Positions 7,080 to 16,299 of a stretch of 46,031 nucleotides of DNA are shown here, one piece after another; the stretch's first letter is position 1; every line of letters begins with the position of its first letter. The stretch comes from Arthrobacter sp. zg-Y238 (GTDB taxonomy: Bacteria > Actinomycetota > Actinomycetes > Actinomycetales > Micrococcaceae), in NCBI RefSeq assembly GCF_024385525.1, contig NZ_JANFLU010000003.1, forward strand, positions 1 to 46,031, given 5' to 3'. Under the pieces are notes generated by a model. That model worked only from the letters and a program-made list of their open reading frames with translations, made no database searches and had not been told where the DNA came from. Both the position numbers and the translations under genes were made by a program.

Positions 7080-9037
7080 TGACTGAAACCGTGCGCGCCG
7101 GATACCGGGTGCGGGCCTCGGAGCTCGAGGGCCGCAACTGGCTGAACACCGGCGGCCGGCAGCTGAACCTGGAGGATCTCCGCGGCAAGATCGTGTTGCT
7201 GGATTTCTGGACTTTCTGCTGCATCAACTGCCTGCACGTGCTGGACGAGCTTCGGCCCCTCGAGGAAAAGTTCTCCGACGTGCTGGTCACGGTGGGAGTC
7301 CATTCCCCGAAGTTCGAGCACGAAGCGGACCCGGTGGCCCTGGCCGCAGCGGTGGAGCGCTACGAAATCCACCACCCCGTGCTGGATGACCCGGAGCTGC
7401 TCACCTGGCAGGCCTACACTGCCCGCGCCTGGCCCACCCTGGTGGTCCTGGACCCCGACGGGTACATCGTGGCGCACCTGTCCGGTGAAGGACACGCAGC
7501 GGGCTTGGAATCGCTTGTGGCGGAGCTCGTGGAGGAACACGAGGCCAAGGGGACGCTGCACCGCGGCGACGGCCCCTACGTCCCGGCAGAACCCACCGCC
7601 GGAGACCTGCGGTTCCCGGGAAAGGTGACCGCCCTGCCCGGCGGGACCTTCCTGGTCGCCGATACGGGCCACCACCGCCTCGTGGAGCTGGATGCGGACC
7701 TGGCGGGCGTCCGCCGGACCATCGGCGACGGCACCAAGGGCTGGCAGGACGGCGATGCCGGGACCGCCCGCTTCAACGAACCCCAGGGTGTGGCCCTGCT
7801 GCCTGCCGACGTGGCGGAAAAGGCAGGGTACGACGTCGTTGTGGCGGACACGGTCAACCACCGCCTGCGCTCGGTGAACCTCGCTACGGGTGCCGTTCAG
7901 ACCATCGCCGGCAACGGAGTGCAGCGGCTGCTGGACGCCGGGAACCAGACGAAGGCGGGTGCCGCATCCGCCGGGTCCGGTGAAGCCGCCGGGGACAGCG
8001 CCCCCTCCGATTCCTCCGATCTGCTGGGCGCCGACCCGCTCAACATTTCGCTGTCCTCGCCGTGGGACCTGGTCTGGTCCTCGAAGCTGCAGCGGCTGGT
8101 CATCGCGATGGCCGGCACCCACCAGATCTTCAGTTTCGATCCGGTGACCGGGGCCGTAGCCGTCCTGGCCGGCACGGGACTGGAAGGCCTGCTCGACGGC
8201 GGAGCCTCCGCTGCCTGGTTTGCCCAGTCCTCCGGCCTTGCCGAAGACGGCGACGGCAACCTCTGGGTCGCCGATTCCGAAACATCCGCGCTGCGCAGGC
8301 TGAACCTGGACGGCACCGGCGGAAGCGTCCAAGTGGAAACCGCCGTCGGCACCGGCCTGTTCGACTTTGGCTTCCGCGACGGTGACGCCTCTGTGGCCCG
8401 GCTGCAGCACCCGCTGGGTGTAGCGGTGCTGCCGGATGGTTCCGTGGCGGTTGCGGACACCTACAACGGCGCGGTGCGGCGCTACGATCCGGTGACGGGC
8501 ACCGTCTCCACCCTTGCCCGCGGACTCTCCGAGCCTTCGGACGTGCTGGTGGACAACAGTGCCGCCGAACCGCTGTTGATTGTGGTCGAGTCCAACCGGC
8601 ACCAGCTGGTCCGCCTGCCCATTCCGAAGGAAGCCCAGTCCGTGGATGAAGGCGCCCGGCAGACGCAGCGCCCGAAGACCGCCGTGGAAGCCGGCCCAAT
8701 GTCGCTGACGGTGCGCTTCGCCGCGCCCAAGGGCCAGAAGCTGGATGACCGCTGGGGTGATCCCACGCAGCTGAAGATCTCCGCCTCCCCGGAGGGGCTG
8801 CTTGTTTCCGGCGGCGGCACGGCTACGGGCCTGACCCGTGAACTCGTGCTTTCAGACACAGTGACGGAGGGAGTACTCCACATCACCGCCCGTGCTGCGG
8901 CCTGCGACGGCGAGCCGGGCGGGGAGATCCCTGACCACGCGGCCTGCCACATGTACCAGCAGGACTGGGGCATTCCGGTAGTGCTGCAGGCCGGAGGTGA
9001 GTCCGAGCTGGTCCTGGACCTGCGCGGACTGGACTGA
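7079..9037 (+). CDS. Thioredoxin-like protein with NHL repeats
   Basis: A 652-residue protein. Residues about 25-170 form a TlpA/thioredoxin-like fold with the redox motif CINC at Cys48-Cys51 (WTFCCINCLHVL), preceded by another cysteine at 47. From about residue 175 to 530 there are NHL beta-propeller blades, recognisable from VADTGHHRLVELD, VADTVNHRLRSVN, VADSETSALRRLN and VADTYNGAVRRYD. A C-terminal beta domain follows. No signal peptide or membrane segment is evident. Family members are described as NHL-domain thioredoxins. The one-base overlap with the CopD-CtaG gene suggests a joint role, perhaps thiol chemistry connected to copper or cytochrome assembly, although a cytoplasmic location would limit this. 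Confidence 0.85.
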   Translation: MTETVRAGYRVRASELEGRNWLNTGGRQLNLEDLRGKIVLLDFWTFCCINCLHVLDELRPLEEKFSDVLVTVGVHSPKFEHEADPVALAAAVERYEIHHPVLDDPELLTWQAYTARAWPTLVVLDPDGYIVAHLSGEGHAAGLESLVAELVEEHEAKGTLHRGDGPYVPAEPTAGDLRFPGKVTALPGGTFLVADTGHHRLVELDADLAGVRRTIGDGTKGWQDGDAGTARFNEPQGVALLPADVAEKAGYDVVVADTVNHRLRSVNLATGAVQTIAGNGVQRLLDAGNQTKAGAASAGSGEAAGDSAPSDSSDLLGADPLNISLSSPWDLVWSSKLQRLVIAMAGTHQIFSFDPVTGAVAVLAGTGLEGLLDGGASAAWFAQSSGLAEDGDGNLWVADSETSALRRLNLDGTGGSVQVETAVGTGLFDFGFRDGDASVARLQHPLGVAVLPDGSVAVADTYNGAVRRYDPVTGTVSTLARGLSEPSDVLVDNSAAEPLLIVVESNRHQLVRLPIPKEAQSVDEGARQTQRPKTAVEAGPMSLTVRFAAPKGQKLDDRWGDPTQLKISASPEGLLVSGGGTATGLTRELVLSDTVTEGVLHITARAAACDGEPGGEIPDHAACHMYQQDWGIPVVLQAGGESELVLDLRGLD

Positions 9038-9085
9038 GCACCGGTCTTCACGGACCGGGCTGCCCGGACTGGATCTGCTTAACGA

Positions 9086-9123
9086 CGCAGGCGGCGGCAT
9101 GGATTTCCATGCCGCCGCCTGCG
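9086..9123. terminator. Bidirectional terminator between convergent genes
   Basis: An 18-bp perfect inverted repeat, arms 9086-9103 and 9106-9123 (GCAGGCGGCGGCATGG and complement), lies between the plus-strand NHL gene and the minus-strand gene ending at 9140. A short T-containing stretch (CTTTGTT) follows on the plus strand. It can serve both genes. Confidence 0.8.
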
Positions 9124-9139
9124 CTTTGTTCAGGAGCTG

Positions 9140-10117
9140 CTAGTCGACCTGCGGGCTCAGCGTCACGTTTTCCCCGTCCACCCGGAGGGAGGCATTGAAC
9201 GTGAAGGGCTCGTCGGCCACCAGCGGGCTCTTGTCGCCGCTGAAGAGATCCACCTGGGTGGCCGTGACCTGCGCTGTGCCGCTCAACGGGCTGAGCACCC
9301 AGGCGCCCTCAGCCTGCGTGAGTTCAACGTCCGGGTAGTCGGTGATGCTCCACCTGATCGGCTGGTCCACCCGGTTGTTGGTGAGATGGTAGAACGGGCA
9401 GCCCGGAGGCGCCAGACGGTCAGCGGCCGTGCAGCCGTCGAGGAACTCGCGGATACCGGCATCAATCTTGGAAACCAGTTCCTTGGTTGCCTCCGGCACG
9501 AGGGTGAGCTGCGGCTCGCCGTCGTCGGACACCAGGATCTCCCGCTCCGCTGCGGCCAGGTACTGGCTCTCATAGGAGGCCGCCACCCGCGAGGCAGGGA
9601 AGGCAGCGAACGTATTGGCACCGTCCGGGAGTGTTACCCGGACACCGTTGAGGGTCGCTTCCCGCAGTGCCGGGGCGGTGACCTGCACGGTCGGCAGCGT
9701 GGCCGGCACGAAGTCCCAGGTGTCAAAGAAGAGCCAGCGTTTGCCGGTGTTCTCCAGCACGAACCTGGTGGTTCCCTCGGCCTCGCCGTAGGCGTAGTCC
9801 ACCGCAACCTCGACGCGGTTCCCGCCGATCTCCTCGGCGTCACCGATTTCGCGCACCTGCTGCCCCTTCACGGAGGCACGGAGCGCATCGCCGTCCAGCA
9901 GTGCGGCGTTTGCCTCGGGGACCTGCGCGTTGAGCATCCCCAGCGCCTGTTCGCCCTCGCCGTCGGCCAGCTTCTGCAGATAGCTATCGACTTGCTTCTC
10001 GGGGCCGTACGCCTTGGTGTTAACGAAGTAGATCACGACGACGGCGGCCGCGATGGTGAGCATGAGGGCAAGCAGCCAGGCGGCTACTGCCTTGATTACC
10101 GGTGATGTTCCCTGCAC
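9140..10117 (-). CDS. Membrane-anchored protein of unknown function
   Basis: A 325-residue protein with one transmembrane helix near the N-terminus (residues about 9-32, AWLLALMLTIAAAVVVIYFV), then a long extracytoplasmic part. Two cysteines, in DGCTAADRL and PPGCPF, could form a disulfide. The region after the helix (YLQKLADGEGEQALGML) resembles the NTF2-like fold often found in DUF4878-type lipoproteins; this is a weak impression. The start codon is GTG with a poor ribosome site (AAGAG). It lies downstream of the trehalose-importer operon on the same strand, but two hairpins separate them. I do not recognise a function. Confidence 0.75.
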   Translation of the reverse strand: MQGTSPVIKAVAAWLLALMLTIAAAVVVIYFVNTKAYGPEKQVDSYLQKLADGEGEQALGMLNAQVPEANAALLDGDALRASVKGQQVREIGDAEEIGGNRVEVAVDYAYGEAEGTTRFVLENTGKRWLFFDTWDFVPATLPTVQVTAPALREATLNGVRVTLPDGANTFAAFPASRVAASYESQYLAAAEREILVSDDGEPQLTLVPEATKELVSKIDAGIREFLDGCTAADRLAPPGCPFYHLTNNRVDQPIRWSITDYPDVELTQAEGAWVLSPLSGTAQVTATQVDLFSGDKSPLVADEPFTFNASLRVDGENVTLSPQVD

Positions 10118-10143
10118 TGCTCTTACGTTACCTGCCCGGACGG

Positions 10144-10204
10144 ACGAAGGCCGGATCGGTTTCCCGCTCCGGCCTTCGTGTCAGGTGCCCCGGCCGGGCA
10201 CCTG
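10144..10204 (-). terminator. Two hairpins after sugC
   Basis: CAGGTGCCC (10182-10190) pairs with GGGCACCTG (10196-10204), and ACGAAGGCCGGA (10144-10155) pairs with TCCGGCCTTCGT (10168-10179). Read on the minus strand these follow the sugC stop within 20 bases. Neither has a T run, which is common for actinobacterial terminators. Confidence 0.65.
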
Positions 10205-10221
10205 TGTCCCTGACAGGGCGG

Positions 10222-11481
10222 CTAGGAAGCGGCCGCTGGGACCGACTCGTGGGCAGCGGCGATCTCCTCGGCACGGTGGGCGTTGGCTTCCTCCGTCAGC
10301 TCCGCACCGGCAGCCGCATCGCGGGTCAGGTTCTCGCCGGTCTCGGGGTCGAAGAGGTGCACCTTGCGGGTGTCCAGCCACAGTTCGGCGTCGCGGCCGC
10401 CGCGGATCCGGCTGGCGGCGTCGAGCGTAACCACCACCTGCGGGCGCAGTTCGTCGGCATCCATGTCCCGCGCGAGGTTGTTCAGCAGCTCACGGACCTC
10501 GGGAGTGGGATCGAAGTGGATGTAGCCGTACTGTTCGTTGCCCAGCCACTCCGTGTGCGTGATCGGTGCCGTGAACGTGGAGCCGTGCTGCAGCTTGTGT
10601 TCCTCCACCAGGGAAGCATCCTCGAAGAACTCGGGACGGATGCCCACCAGGACAACCTGCCTGCCGGCGGCCTTCGCTGCCTTTTCCTCGGGAATGCGGA
10701 GGTCGCCGACGGCGGTCTTCAGCACTCCGTTCTCCAGCGTTGCCGGCAGGAAGTTCATGGACGGGGAACCGATGAAGCCGGCCACGAAAAGGTTGATGGG
10801 CTGTTCGTAGAGCTCGCGCGGGGAAGCGACCTGCTGCAGGATGCCCTTCTTCAGCACTGCTACCCGGTCTCCCAGCGTCATGGCCTCGGTCTGGTCGTGG
10901 GTGACGTAAACGCTGGTGGTGCCTAGACGGCGCTGCATCTGCGCAATCTCGGCACGCATCTGGCCGCGCAGTTTGGCGTCCAGGTTGGAGAGCGGCTCAT
11001 CAAAGAGGAAGGCATCGGCTTGCCGGACGATGGCACGGCCCATGGCCACCCGCTGCCGCTGGCCGCCGGAGAGGTTGGCCGGTTTCCGGTCCAGGTGGTC
11101 CGTCAGTTCAAGCGTGGTTGCTGCGTCGGTCACGAGCTTGCGGACCTGCTCGTCGTTGTACTTGCCCTTGTTCAGCCGCAGCGGGAACGCGATGTTCTCG
11201 TAGACCGTGAGGTGCGGGTAGAGCGCGTAGTTCTGGAACACCATGGCCAGGTTGCGGTCGCGGGGTGCCTTGTCATTGACGCGCTCTCCGTTGATCAGCA
11301 GATCACCGGAGGTAATGTCCTCGAGGCCCACGATCATGCGCAGCAGTGTCGACTTGCCGCAGCCGGAGGGGCCCACCAGGATGATGAACTCTCCGTCGGC
11401 AATATCCAGGCTGACATCGTTGACGGCCGGGAAACCGTCGCCGTATTTCTTGACGAGGTGGTTAAGGGTAATAGATGCCAT
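10222..11481 (-). CDS. sugC: Trehalose importer ATPase (SugC/MsmK type)
   Basis: A 419-residue ABC ATPase of the MalK/UgpC/SugC group. Walker A is GPSGCGKST (37-45), the Q-loop is VFQNYALYPH, the ABC signature LSGGQRQR starts at 137 and Walker B is FLFDEP (159-163). The C-terminal third is the MOP/TOBE-like regulatory domain typical of carbohydrate importers. It is the last gene of lpqY-sugA-sugB-sugC; the 40-base gap before it contains a good ribosome site (AAAAGGATCC). The dimer drives uptake through SugA/SugB in the inner face of the membrane. ATPases of this group can serve several sugar importers, so the symbol rests on operon context. Confidence 0.85.
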   Translation of the reverse strand: MASITLNHLVKKYGDGFPAVNDVSLDIADGEFIILVGPSGCGKSTLLRMIVGLEDITSGDLLINGERVNDKAPRDRNLAMVFQNYALYPHLTVYENIAFPLRLNKGKYNDEQVRKLVTDAATTLELTDHLDRKPANLSGGQRQRVAMGRAIVRQADAFLFDEPLSNLDAKLRGQMRAEIAQMQRRLGTTSVYVTHDQTEAMTLGDRVAVLKKGILQQVASPRELYEQPINLFVAGFIGSPSMNFLPATLENGVLKTAVGDLRIPEEKAAKAAGRQVVLVGIRPEFFEDASLVEEHKLQHGSTFTAPITHTEWLGNEQYGYIHFDPTPEVRELLNNLARDMDADELRPQVVVTLDAASRIRGGRDAELWLDTRKVHLFDPETGENLTRDAAAGAELTEEANAHRAEEIAAAHESVPAAAS

Positions 11482-11521
11482 GGTTAGGGATCCTTTTCTT
11501 CAGTCCGGGTGCCGAGGGGAA

Positions 11522-12364
11522 CTAGCCCTTGACGGCGCCCTGGGTTAGGCCGGAGACGATTTGGCGCTGGAACGCGAGCACCAGGACAACTACGGGAATG
11601 GTGACGATGATCGCCGCGGCGGAAATGGCGCCGGTGGGCTCCTCGAACTGTGAAGCGCCGGTGAAGAACGCCAGGGCTGCCGGAACCGGCCGCGCCGCCT
11701 CGGTGGAGGTCAGCGAAATGCCGTACACGAAGTCATTCCAGGCGATGAAGAACGCAATGATCGCGGTCGTGAAGACGCCCGGTGCAGCGAGCGGAACAAT
11801 GGCCTTGCGGAACGCCTGCCACGTGGTGGCCCCGTCCACCTGGGCTGCCTGCTCCAACTCCCACGGGATCTGCCGGAAGAAGGCTGCCAGGGTCCAGATG
11901 GAGATCGGCAGCGTCAGGGACAGGTAGGGGATGATGAGGCCGGGCCAGGTGTCATAAAGACCGATGTTGCGCCACAGGTTGAACAGCGGGGTCACGATGG
12001 AGATCACCGGGAAGATCGAGACACCCAGAGCCGTGGTCAGCACCAGTTTCTTGCCCGGGAAGTCCAGGCGGGCGATGGCATAGGCGCAGAGGGTGGCCAG
12101 GATGACCGCGATGAACGTGGCGATCAGGCAGATGCCGATGGAGTTGCGCAGGCTGCTCAGGAACAGGCCCTGCGCGTCGCCGACCAGGATCTGCTCGTAG
12201 TTGCTCCAAGACCAGTTGGTCGGGAGGAAGGTCCCGGACGTCAGGTCGCTGGGCAGCTTGAACGAAGTCGCCAGGATCGACGCCACCGGGAACAGTGCGT
12301 AGAGGACGACCAGTATCGAAACAATGGTCCAAACGGTCCGCCGTTTGGCAGGTGAGGACTTCAC
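11522..12364 (-). CDS. sugB: Trehalose importer permease SugB (MalG type)
   Basis: A 280-residue carbohydrate ABC permease with six predicted membrane helices. The first is the N-terminal segment VWTIVSILVVLYALFPVASI. The EAA loop that contacts the ATPase is visible as AAQVDGATTWQAFRKAIVPL. The GTG start directly follows the sugA stop (TAAGTG), with GAGGGGG a few bases upstream, so translation is coupled. Length and helix count match the MalG branch. The trehalose assignment comes from the LpqY-like binding protein in the same operon. Confidence 0.87.
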   Translation of the reverse strand: MKSSPAKRRTVWTIVSILVVLYALFPVASILATSFKLPSDLTSGTFLPTNWSWSNYEQILVGDAQGLFLSSLRNSIGICLIATFIAVILATLCAYAIARLDFPGKKLVLTTALGVSIFPVISIVTPLFNLWRNIGLYDTWPGLIIPYLSLTLPISIWTLAAFFRQIPWELEQAAQVDGATTWQAFRKAIVPLAAPGVFTTAIIAFFIAWNDFVYGISLTSTEAARPVPAALAFFTGASQFEEPTGAISAAAIIVTIPVVVLVLAFQRQIVSGLTQGAVKG

Positions 12365-13327
12365 TTATTTACCCCCTCGAGCACCGGAAAGGTCCACTTT
12401 GAACAGCTTGATGGCAATGAAGCAGATGATGATGACGCAGATGAACAGCAGGACCGAAACGGCCGAGCCCATGCCGATTTCCAGGCGGGTAATCGAGGTT
12501 CGGTAGGCCAGCAGCGACAGCACCTCGGTGCCGTACGCGCCGTTGGTCATGATGTACACGTTGTCGAAGATGCGGAAGGCGTCCAGTGCCCGGAACAGGA
12601 CGGCGACCATGATGGCGGCCTTCATGTTGGGGATGATCACCTTGGACATCCGCTGCCACCAGGAAGCGCCGTCCACCTCTGCCGCTTCCGTCAGCTCCCC
12701 GGGAACCTGGGCCAGGCCCGCGAGCAGCAGCAGGGAGATGAACGGGGTGGTCTTCCAGATTTCCGAGGCCATGATGACGGAGAGAGCCGTCCAGGTGTCG
12801 GCAAACCAGTTCAGGTCCGAATCGATCCCGGGCACCCAGTTGAACCAGCTGTTGATGTACCCGGAGTTGATGTCGAAGGCATAGAACCAGGCGAAGGCGG
12901 AAACCACGGTGATGATGCCGTACGGCACGAGGATCGCGGTGCGCAGCCACCCGCGGACGGCCTTCAGTGCGCTGTTCATCACCAGGGCCAGGGCAAAGCC
13001 GAGGATCAGCTCAATGACGACGGTGATGACCGTGATCAGCACCGTGACACCCAGGTCCCGCCAGAACAGTCCGTCCGAAAGGATGGTGGCGTAATTGCCC
13101 AGTCCCACGAACTCCCGGTCCGCCGGAGCGGTCAAACGGTACTTGAACAGCGATTCCCAGAGCGCCAGAAGGATCGGATAGGCGGTGACCGCCAGCATGA
13201 TGATGAAGGCGGGCCCGGCGAGCCAGAAACCGAGCCGCCGCTCCGCTTTGGCGCGGTCACTGAGGGGTTGTTTGGACGGGGCGGGCTTGGCCGGGGCTTC
13301 CCGGACCGCTTCGACGGAAGTGCTCAC
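12365..13327 (-). CDS. sugA: Trehalose importer permease SugA (MalF type)
   Basis: A 320-residue ABC sugar permease. A hydrophilic 30-residue N-terminus precedes the first helix (GFWLAGPAFIIMLAVTAYP). The EAA loop is AAEVDGASWWQRMSKVIIPN. It pairs with SugB to form the membrane channel. The GTG start overlaps the lpqY stop by four bases (GTGA). The order binding protein, SugA, SugB, SugC is the same as in the mycobacterial lpqY-sugABC operon. Confidence 0.87.
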   Translation of the reverse strand: MSTSVEAVREAPAKPAPSKQPLSDRAKAERRLGFWLAGPAFIIMLAVTAYPILLALWESLFKYRLTAPADREFVGLGNYATILSDGLFWRDLGVTVLITVITVVIELILGFALALVMNSALKAVRGWLRTAILVPYGIITVVSAFAWFYAFDINSGYINSWFNWVPGIDSDLNWFADTWTALSVIMASEIWKTTPFISLLLLAGLAQVPGELTEAAEVDGASWWQRMSKVIIPNMKAAIMVAVLFRALDAFRIFDNVYIMTNGAYGTEVLSLLAYRTSITRLEIGMGSAVSVLLFICVIIICFIAIKLFKVDLSGARGGK

Positions 13328-14646
13328 AGCAGTTTCTCCCCTCTAAGGACTTCCAGAATGAATTCCTGGCTCTCGGCCGGGGTGGTGTCGGGGTTGACCT
13401 CGCTCGGCGGAGTCCAGGTCTGCTGGATGCCCGTGGAGATCTCGTTGTAGTACGGGGTCTGCGGCCGCGGCACGGCCAGTTCCAGCGAGTCCCGGATGAC
13501 CGGGGCCATCGGGAATGTCTCTTCGATCCCCGGTGCGTTGTAGGCCTCTTCGTTCGACGGCGGGTTGCCGTTGGTGGTGAAGTACTGCGCCTGGTTCTCG
13601 GGCGAGACGATGCATTCGATGGCCTGGAACGCCAGATCAGGGTGCTGGCTGTTGGAGCCCACTCCGAGGTTGATGCCGCCCAGCGGGGGAGCAGTATCCT
13701 CGCCCTCGTTCATGGCCGGGTAAAGAGCCCAGCCGATGTCCTCGATGAGGGACTCAGGCAGGGCGCCTTCCTCGACCGACGCGTTGGTGGCCGGCCAGAC
13801 GAAGGGATAGTTGACCATGAACGATCCCTGGTCACCCTGGAACTGGATCATGGAGGTGTTTTCCGTCTGTGTGGGCAGTCCGGGACCGCCCAGGCCTTCC
13901 TTGCCGATCGTGGAGACAACGTCCGCCGCCTGCTTTCCGGCGTCGGAGTCGAGTCCTAGCTTGAGTTCATCCGCCGATGCGTCAGGGTTCTGCACAATTT
14001 CACCGCCGGCCGACGCCACCAGTGCGTTCACCCACACCGTCATGGACTCGGCCCGGGCGCCCTGGACGCCGATGTATTTGTCCTGGCTCTCGGCCGCGGC
14101 AATTATGTCGTCCCAGGTTACCGGCTGGGTCATGTCAAGACCTGCGGCCTGCGCAACGGATTTGCGGTACCAGAGGATCTGCGTGTTGGCCCAGAAGGGA
14201 ACGGCCACCACTTCGTCTTTCCACTTTGCTCCAGCGAGGGCGCCTTCCAGCACACCCTCGGTGGTCCGCTCCGCTACGTCGTCCGGTACAGGTGCCAGGT
14301 ATCCCGGTTCCGCGTACTCGGGGACGTTGGGTGGATCCAGGCTCATGATGTCCATGCTTTTGTCCCCGGCCGCGAGGCGCCGGGCCAGCTGTTCGCGCTG
14401 GGAGGCGGCATCGTTTGGCAGCAGGGAGGTCTCGATGGTGTAGGCACCCCCCGAGGCGTCGCTGCACTGCTTCGCGAGTTCTGCCTGCCCGCCCGCATCC
14501 GGGTTGATGTACCAGGTCAATGTGGGTGCTGCGCCCTCATCGGTTCCGCAGCCGGTCAGGAGAGTCGCACCCAGGGCGAGAGCAACGCCGGCAGCAGCCC
14601 GTGCCCCTTTCCGGGTATGCCCCCAGTATCTTGCGTCCTTTGGCAT
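13324..14646 (-). CDS. lpqY: Trehalose-binding lipoprotein LpqY
   Basis: A 440-residue extracytoplasmic solute-binding lipoprotein. The signal peptide ends in the lipobox LLTGC with the lipidated cysteine at residue 33. The segments SLLPNDAASQREQLARRL, MDIMSLDPP, VPFWANTQILWYR and GSFMVNYPFVWPA match my recollection of mycobacterial LpqY, which binds trehalose released at the cell surface. The ATG at 14646 is preferred to the longer frame from 14694 because GGTGGAGG lies about ten bases upstream of it and the extension is Arg-rich and unlike a signal peptide. It heads the importer operon; no dedicated regulator gene is adjacent. Confidence 0.8.
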   Translation of the reverse strand: MPKDARYWGHTRKGARAAAGVALALGATLLTGCGTDEGAAPTLTWYINPDAGGQAELAKQCSDASGGAYTIETSLLPNDAASQREQLARRLAAGDKSMDIMSLDPPNVPEYAEPGYLAPVPDDVAERTTEGVLEGALAGAKWKDEVVAVPFWANTQILWYRKSVAQAAGLDMTQPVTWDDIIAAAESQDKYIGVQGARAESMTVWVNALVASAGGEIVQNPDASADELKLGLDSDAGKQAADVVSTIGKEGLGGPGLPTQTENTSMIQFQGDQGSFMVNYPFVWPATNASVEEGALPESLIEDIGWALYPAMNEGEDTAPPLGGINLGVGSNSQHPDLAFQAIECIVSPENQAQYFTTNGNPPSNEEAYNAPGIEETFPMAPVIRDSLELAVPRPQTPYYNEISTGIQQTWTPPSEVNPDTTPAESQEFILEVLRGEKLL

Positions 14647-14786
14647 CGGTACTGTGCCTCCACCTCGTCGTAAGCGTCCCCTGCGGCGTTGCATGGGACG
14701 TACCGCACACTAAGCGGCCTTCGCTTTGACCATATGCCTTGAACGTAATTTATGCCACATCCATACCGGCCAAACCGGGTGTTGCC

Positions 14787-15713
14787 TCAGGTCAGCAGGG
14801 CAGCGGCCAGGACCAGCACGGGAAGCGAGGCAATGGTGGTGAGCAGCACGGTGTCCTTGGCTACCAGCACACCTTCTTCGTAGCGGGCAGCGGCAACGAA
14901 AACATTCTGTGCAGTGGGAAGGGCCGCGGTGACCACGACGGCGAAAAGCAGGTGACCTTCCATCCCAAGGACGAAGCGGGCCAGTACGAAAGCCAGCAGC
15001 GGCTGGACCAGGAGCTTGAAGGCAGAGGCGAGGACGACGTCGGCCCGTCTGCCGCCGTCGGCGGTCAGGGGCCGCGACCCCACCAGTGAAAGCCCGAAGG
15101 CAAGGAGCATGGCGGGAACCGCTGCACCGCCGATCAGGGACACCGGTTCATGGATGATTTCGGGCAGCTGCGTGCCGGTGGCGGCCAGCAGCAGGCCGAT
15201 CAGGGAGCCGACGATTATCGGATTGCGGACCACCTGCCCGGCAAAAACCCGAACCGAGGTACGCCGGCCGCTGGTGGCCGAATCCATCATCATCAGGAAG
15301 AACGGGGTGAAGAAAGCGAGCTGGAAAATCAGCACGGGTGCAATATAGGCAGCATCCCCGAGGACGTATACGCAGATGGGCAGCCCAAGATTGGCGGCAT
15401 TTACCAAGGATGAGGACATGGCGGAAATAAGCATTTCCGGCAACGGGCGGCGCAGCCACCAGCGGGTAACGAGCACGTAGAGGAGCGCCGTGGCCAAGGC
15501 GCTGGCGGCGGCCACCAGCAGCGGAAACGAGAAGACCGTGGGCAGATCGGCATCACTGAGCGTAATGAGCAGCAGCGCCGGCGAAGCAACGAAGAACGCC
15601 AGGCGGCTCAGTACGGTCTGTGCGTTTTCCCCCAGTACGCCGAGCCTGCCGATGGCATACCCGGTGAGGATGATGATCCAGACAACGGCGAATCCGGTGA
15701 GTACCCCCAGCAC
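14787..15713 (-). CDS. AEC-family (auxin efflux carrier-like) transporter
   Basis: A 308-residue membrane protein with about ten helices in two repeats, as in the bile/arsenite/AEC group. AEC hallmarks include the start VVWIIILTGYAIGRLGVL, NAANLGLPI in the broken helix and VVTAALPTAQNVFVAA in the second half. Characterised bacterial members move organic acids such as malate. The GTG start lies nine bases after the panD stop, so the two are probably co-transcribed. A role in aspartate, beta-alanine or pantoate movement is suggested by that context only. Confidence 0.85.
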   Translation of the reverse strand: MLGVLTGFAVVWIIILTGYAIGRLGVLGENAQTVLSRLAFFVASPALLLITLSDADLPTVFSFPLLVAAASALATALLYVLVTRWWLRRPLPEMLISAMSSSLVNAANLGLPICVYVLGDAAYIAPVLIFQLAFFTPFFLMMMDSATSGRRTSVRVFAGQVVRNPIIVGSLIGLLLAATGTQLPEIIHEPVSLIGGAAVPAMLLAFGLSLVGSRPLTADGGRRADVVLASAFKLLVQPLLAFVLARFVLGMEGHLLFAVVVTAALPTAQNVFVAAARYEEGVLVAKDTVLLTTIASLPVLVLAAALLT

Positions 15714-15722
15714 CGGATGCTG

Positions 15723-16184
15723 CTATCTGGCTTCGGCTGCGGCGCCCGGGTTGCCGGCCATGACCTGGGTGTTGTCCAGGGCCAGCGGAGGACGCTCGGT
15801 GCCTTCCGTCACGGCCTCGGCCGGGTCGGTGCCCAGCTCCAGGATCCGGTTGGCGGAATCAACATGGACTACCGTCGGCACAAAGGAGCGGGCCTCTTCG
15901 GTGGTCATATCTGCGTAAGTGATGAGGATGACCGTGTCGCCCACGTGCACCAGGTGGGCCGCTGCACCGTTGATGCCCAGCACCCCCGAGCCGCGCTCGC
16001 CGGCGATGGTGTACGTCTCCAGCCGGGCGCCGTTGTCGACGTCGACGATCGAGACGAGCTCGCCGGGCAGGATGTCCGCGGCTTCGAGGAGGTCAAGGTC
16101 AACCGTCACGGACCCCACGTAGTGCAGGTCGGCATGGGTCACCGTGGCGCGGTGGATTTTGGACTTAAACATTTTCCGGTTCAT
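15723..16184 (-). CDS. panD: Aspartate 1-decarboxylase
   Basis: A 153-residue PanD, which makes beta-alanine from L-aspartate for pantothenate and coenzyme A. The proenzyme cleaves itself between Gly24 and Ser25 ([10 protein letters not shown]) and Ser25 becomes the pyruvoyl cofactor. The N-terminal [16 protein letters not shown], the catalytic-site segment with Tyr near residue 57 and [14 protein letters not shown] are all family features. The ATG at 16184 ([11 protein letters not shown]) fits the usual PanD start. The frame is open further upstream into the tRNA, but that extension is not PanD-like. The C-terminal 30 residues are an extra tail compared with the 126-residue E. coli enzyme. 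The gene lies 115 bases after tRNA-Gly on the same strand. Confidence 0.95.
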   Translation of the reverse strand: MNRKMFKSKIHRATVTHADLHYVGSVTVDLDLLEAADILPGELVSIVDVDNGARLETYTIAGERGSGVLGINGAAAHLVHVGDTVILITYADMTTEEARSFVPTVVHVDSANRILELGTDPAEAVTEGTERPPLALDNTQVMAGNPGAAAEAR

Positions 16185-16299
16185 CGCGGACAAGTCTACG
16201 CCGATTACCCCGGACTTTGAGCCGGGGGTTGACACGCTGACAGCGAAAGTGCATGCCGTGCGGTCCAGGGGGAGGGGGTGGAGCCTTGCTCCGAAATGG

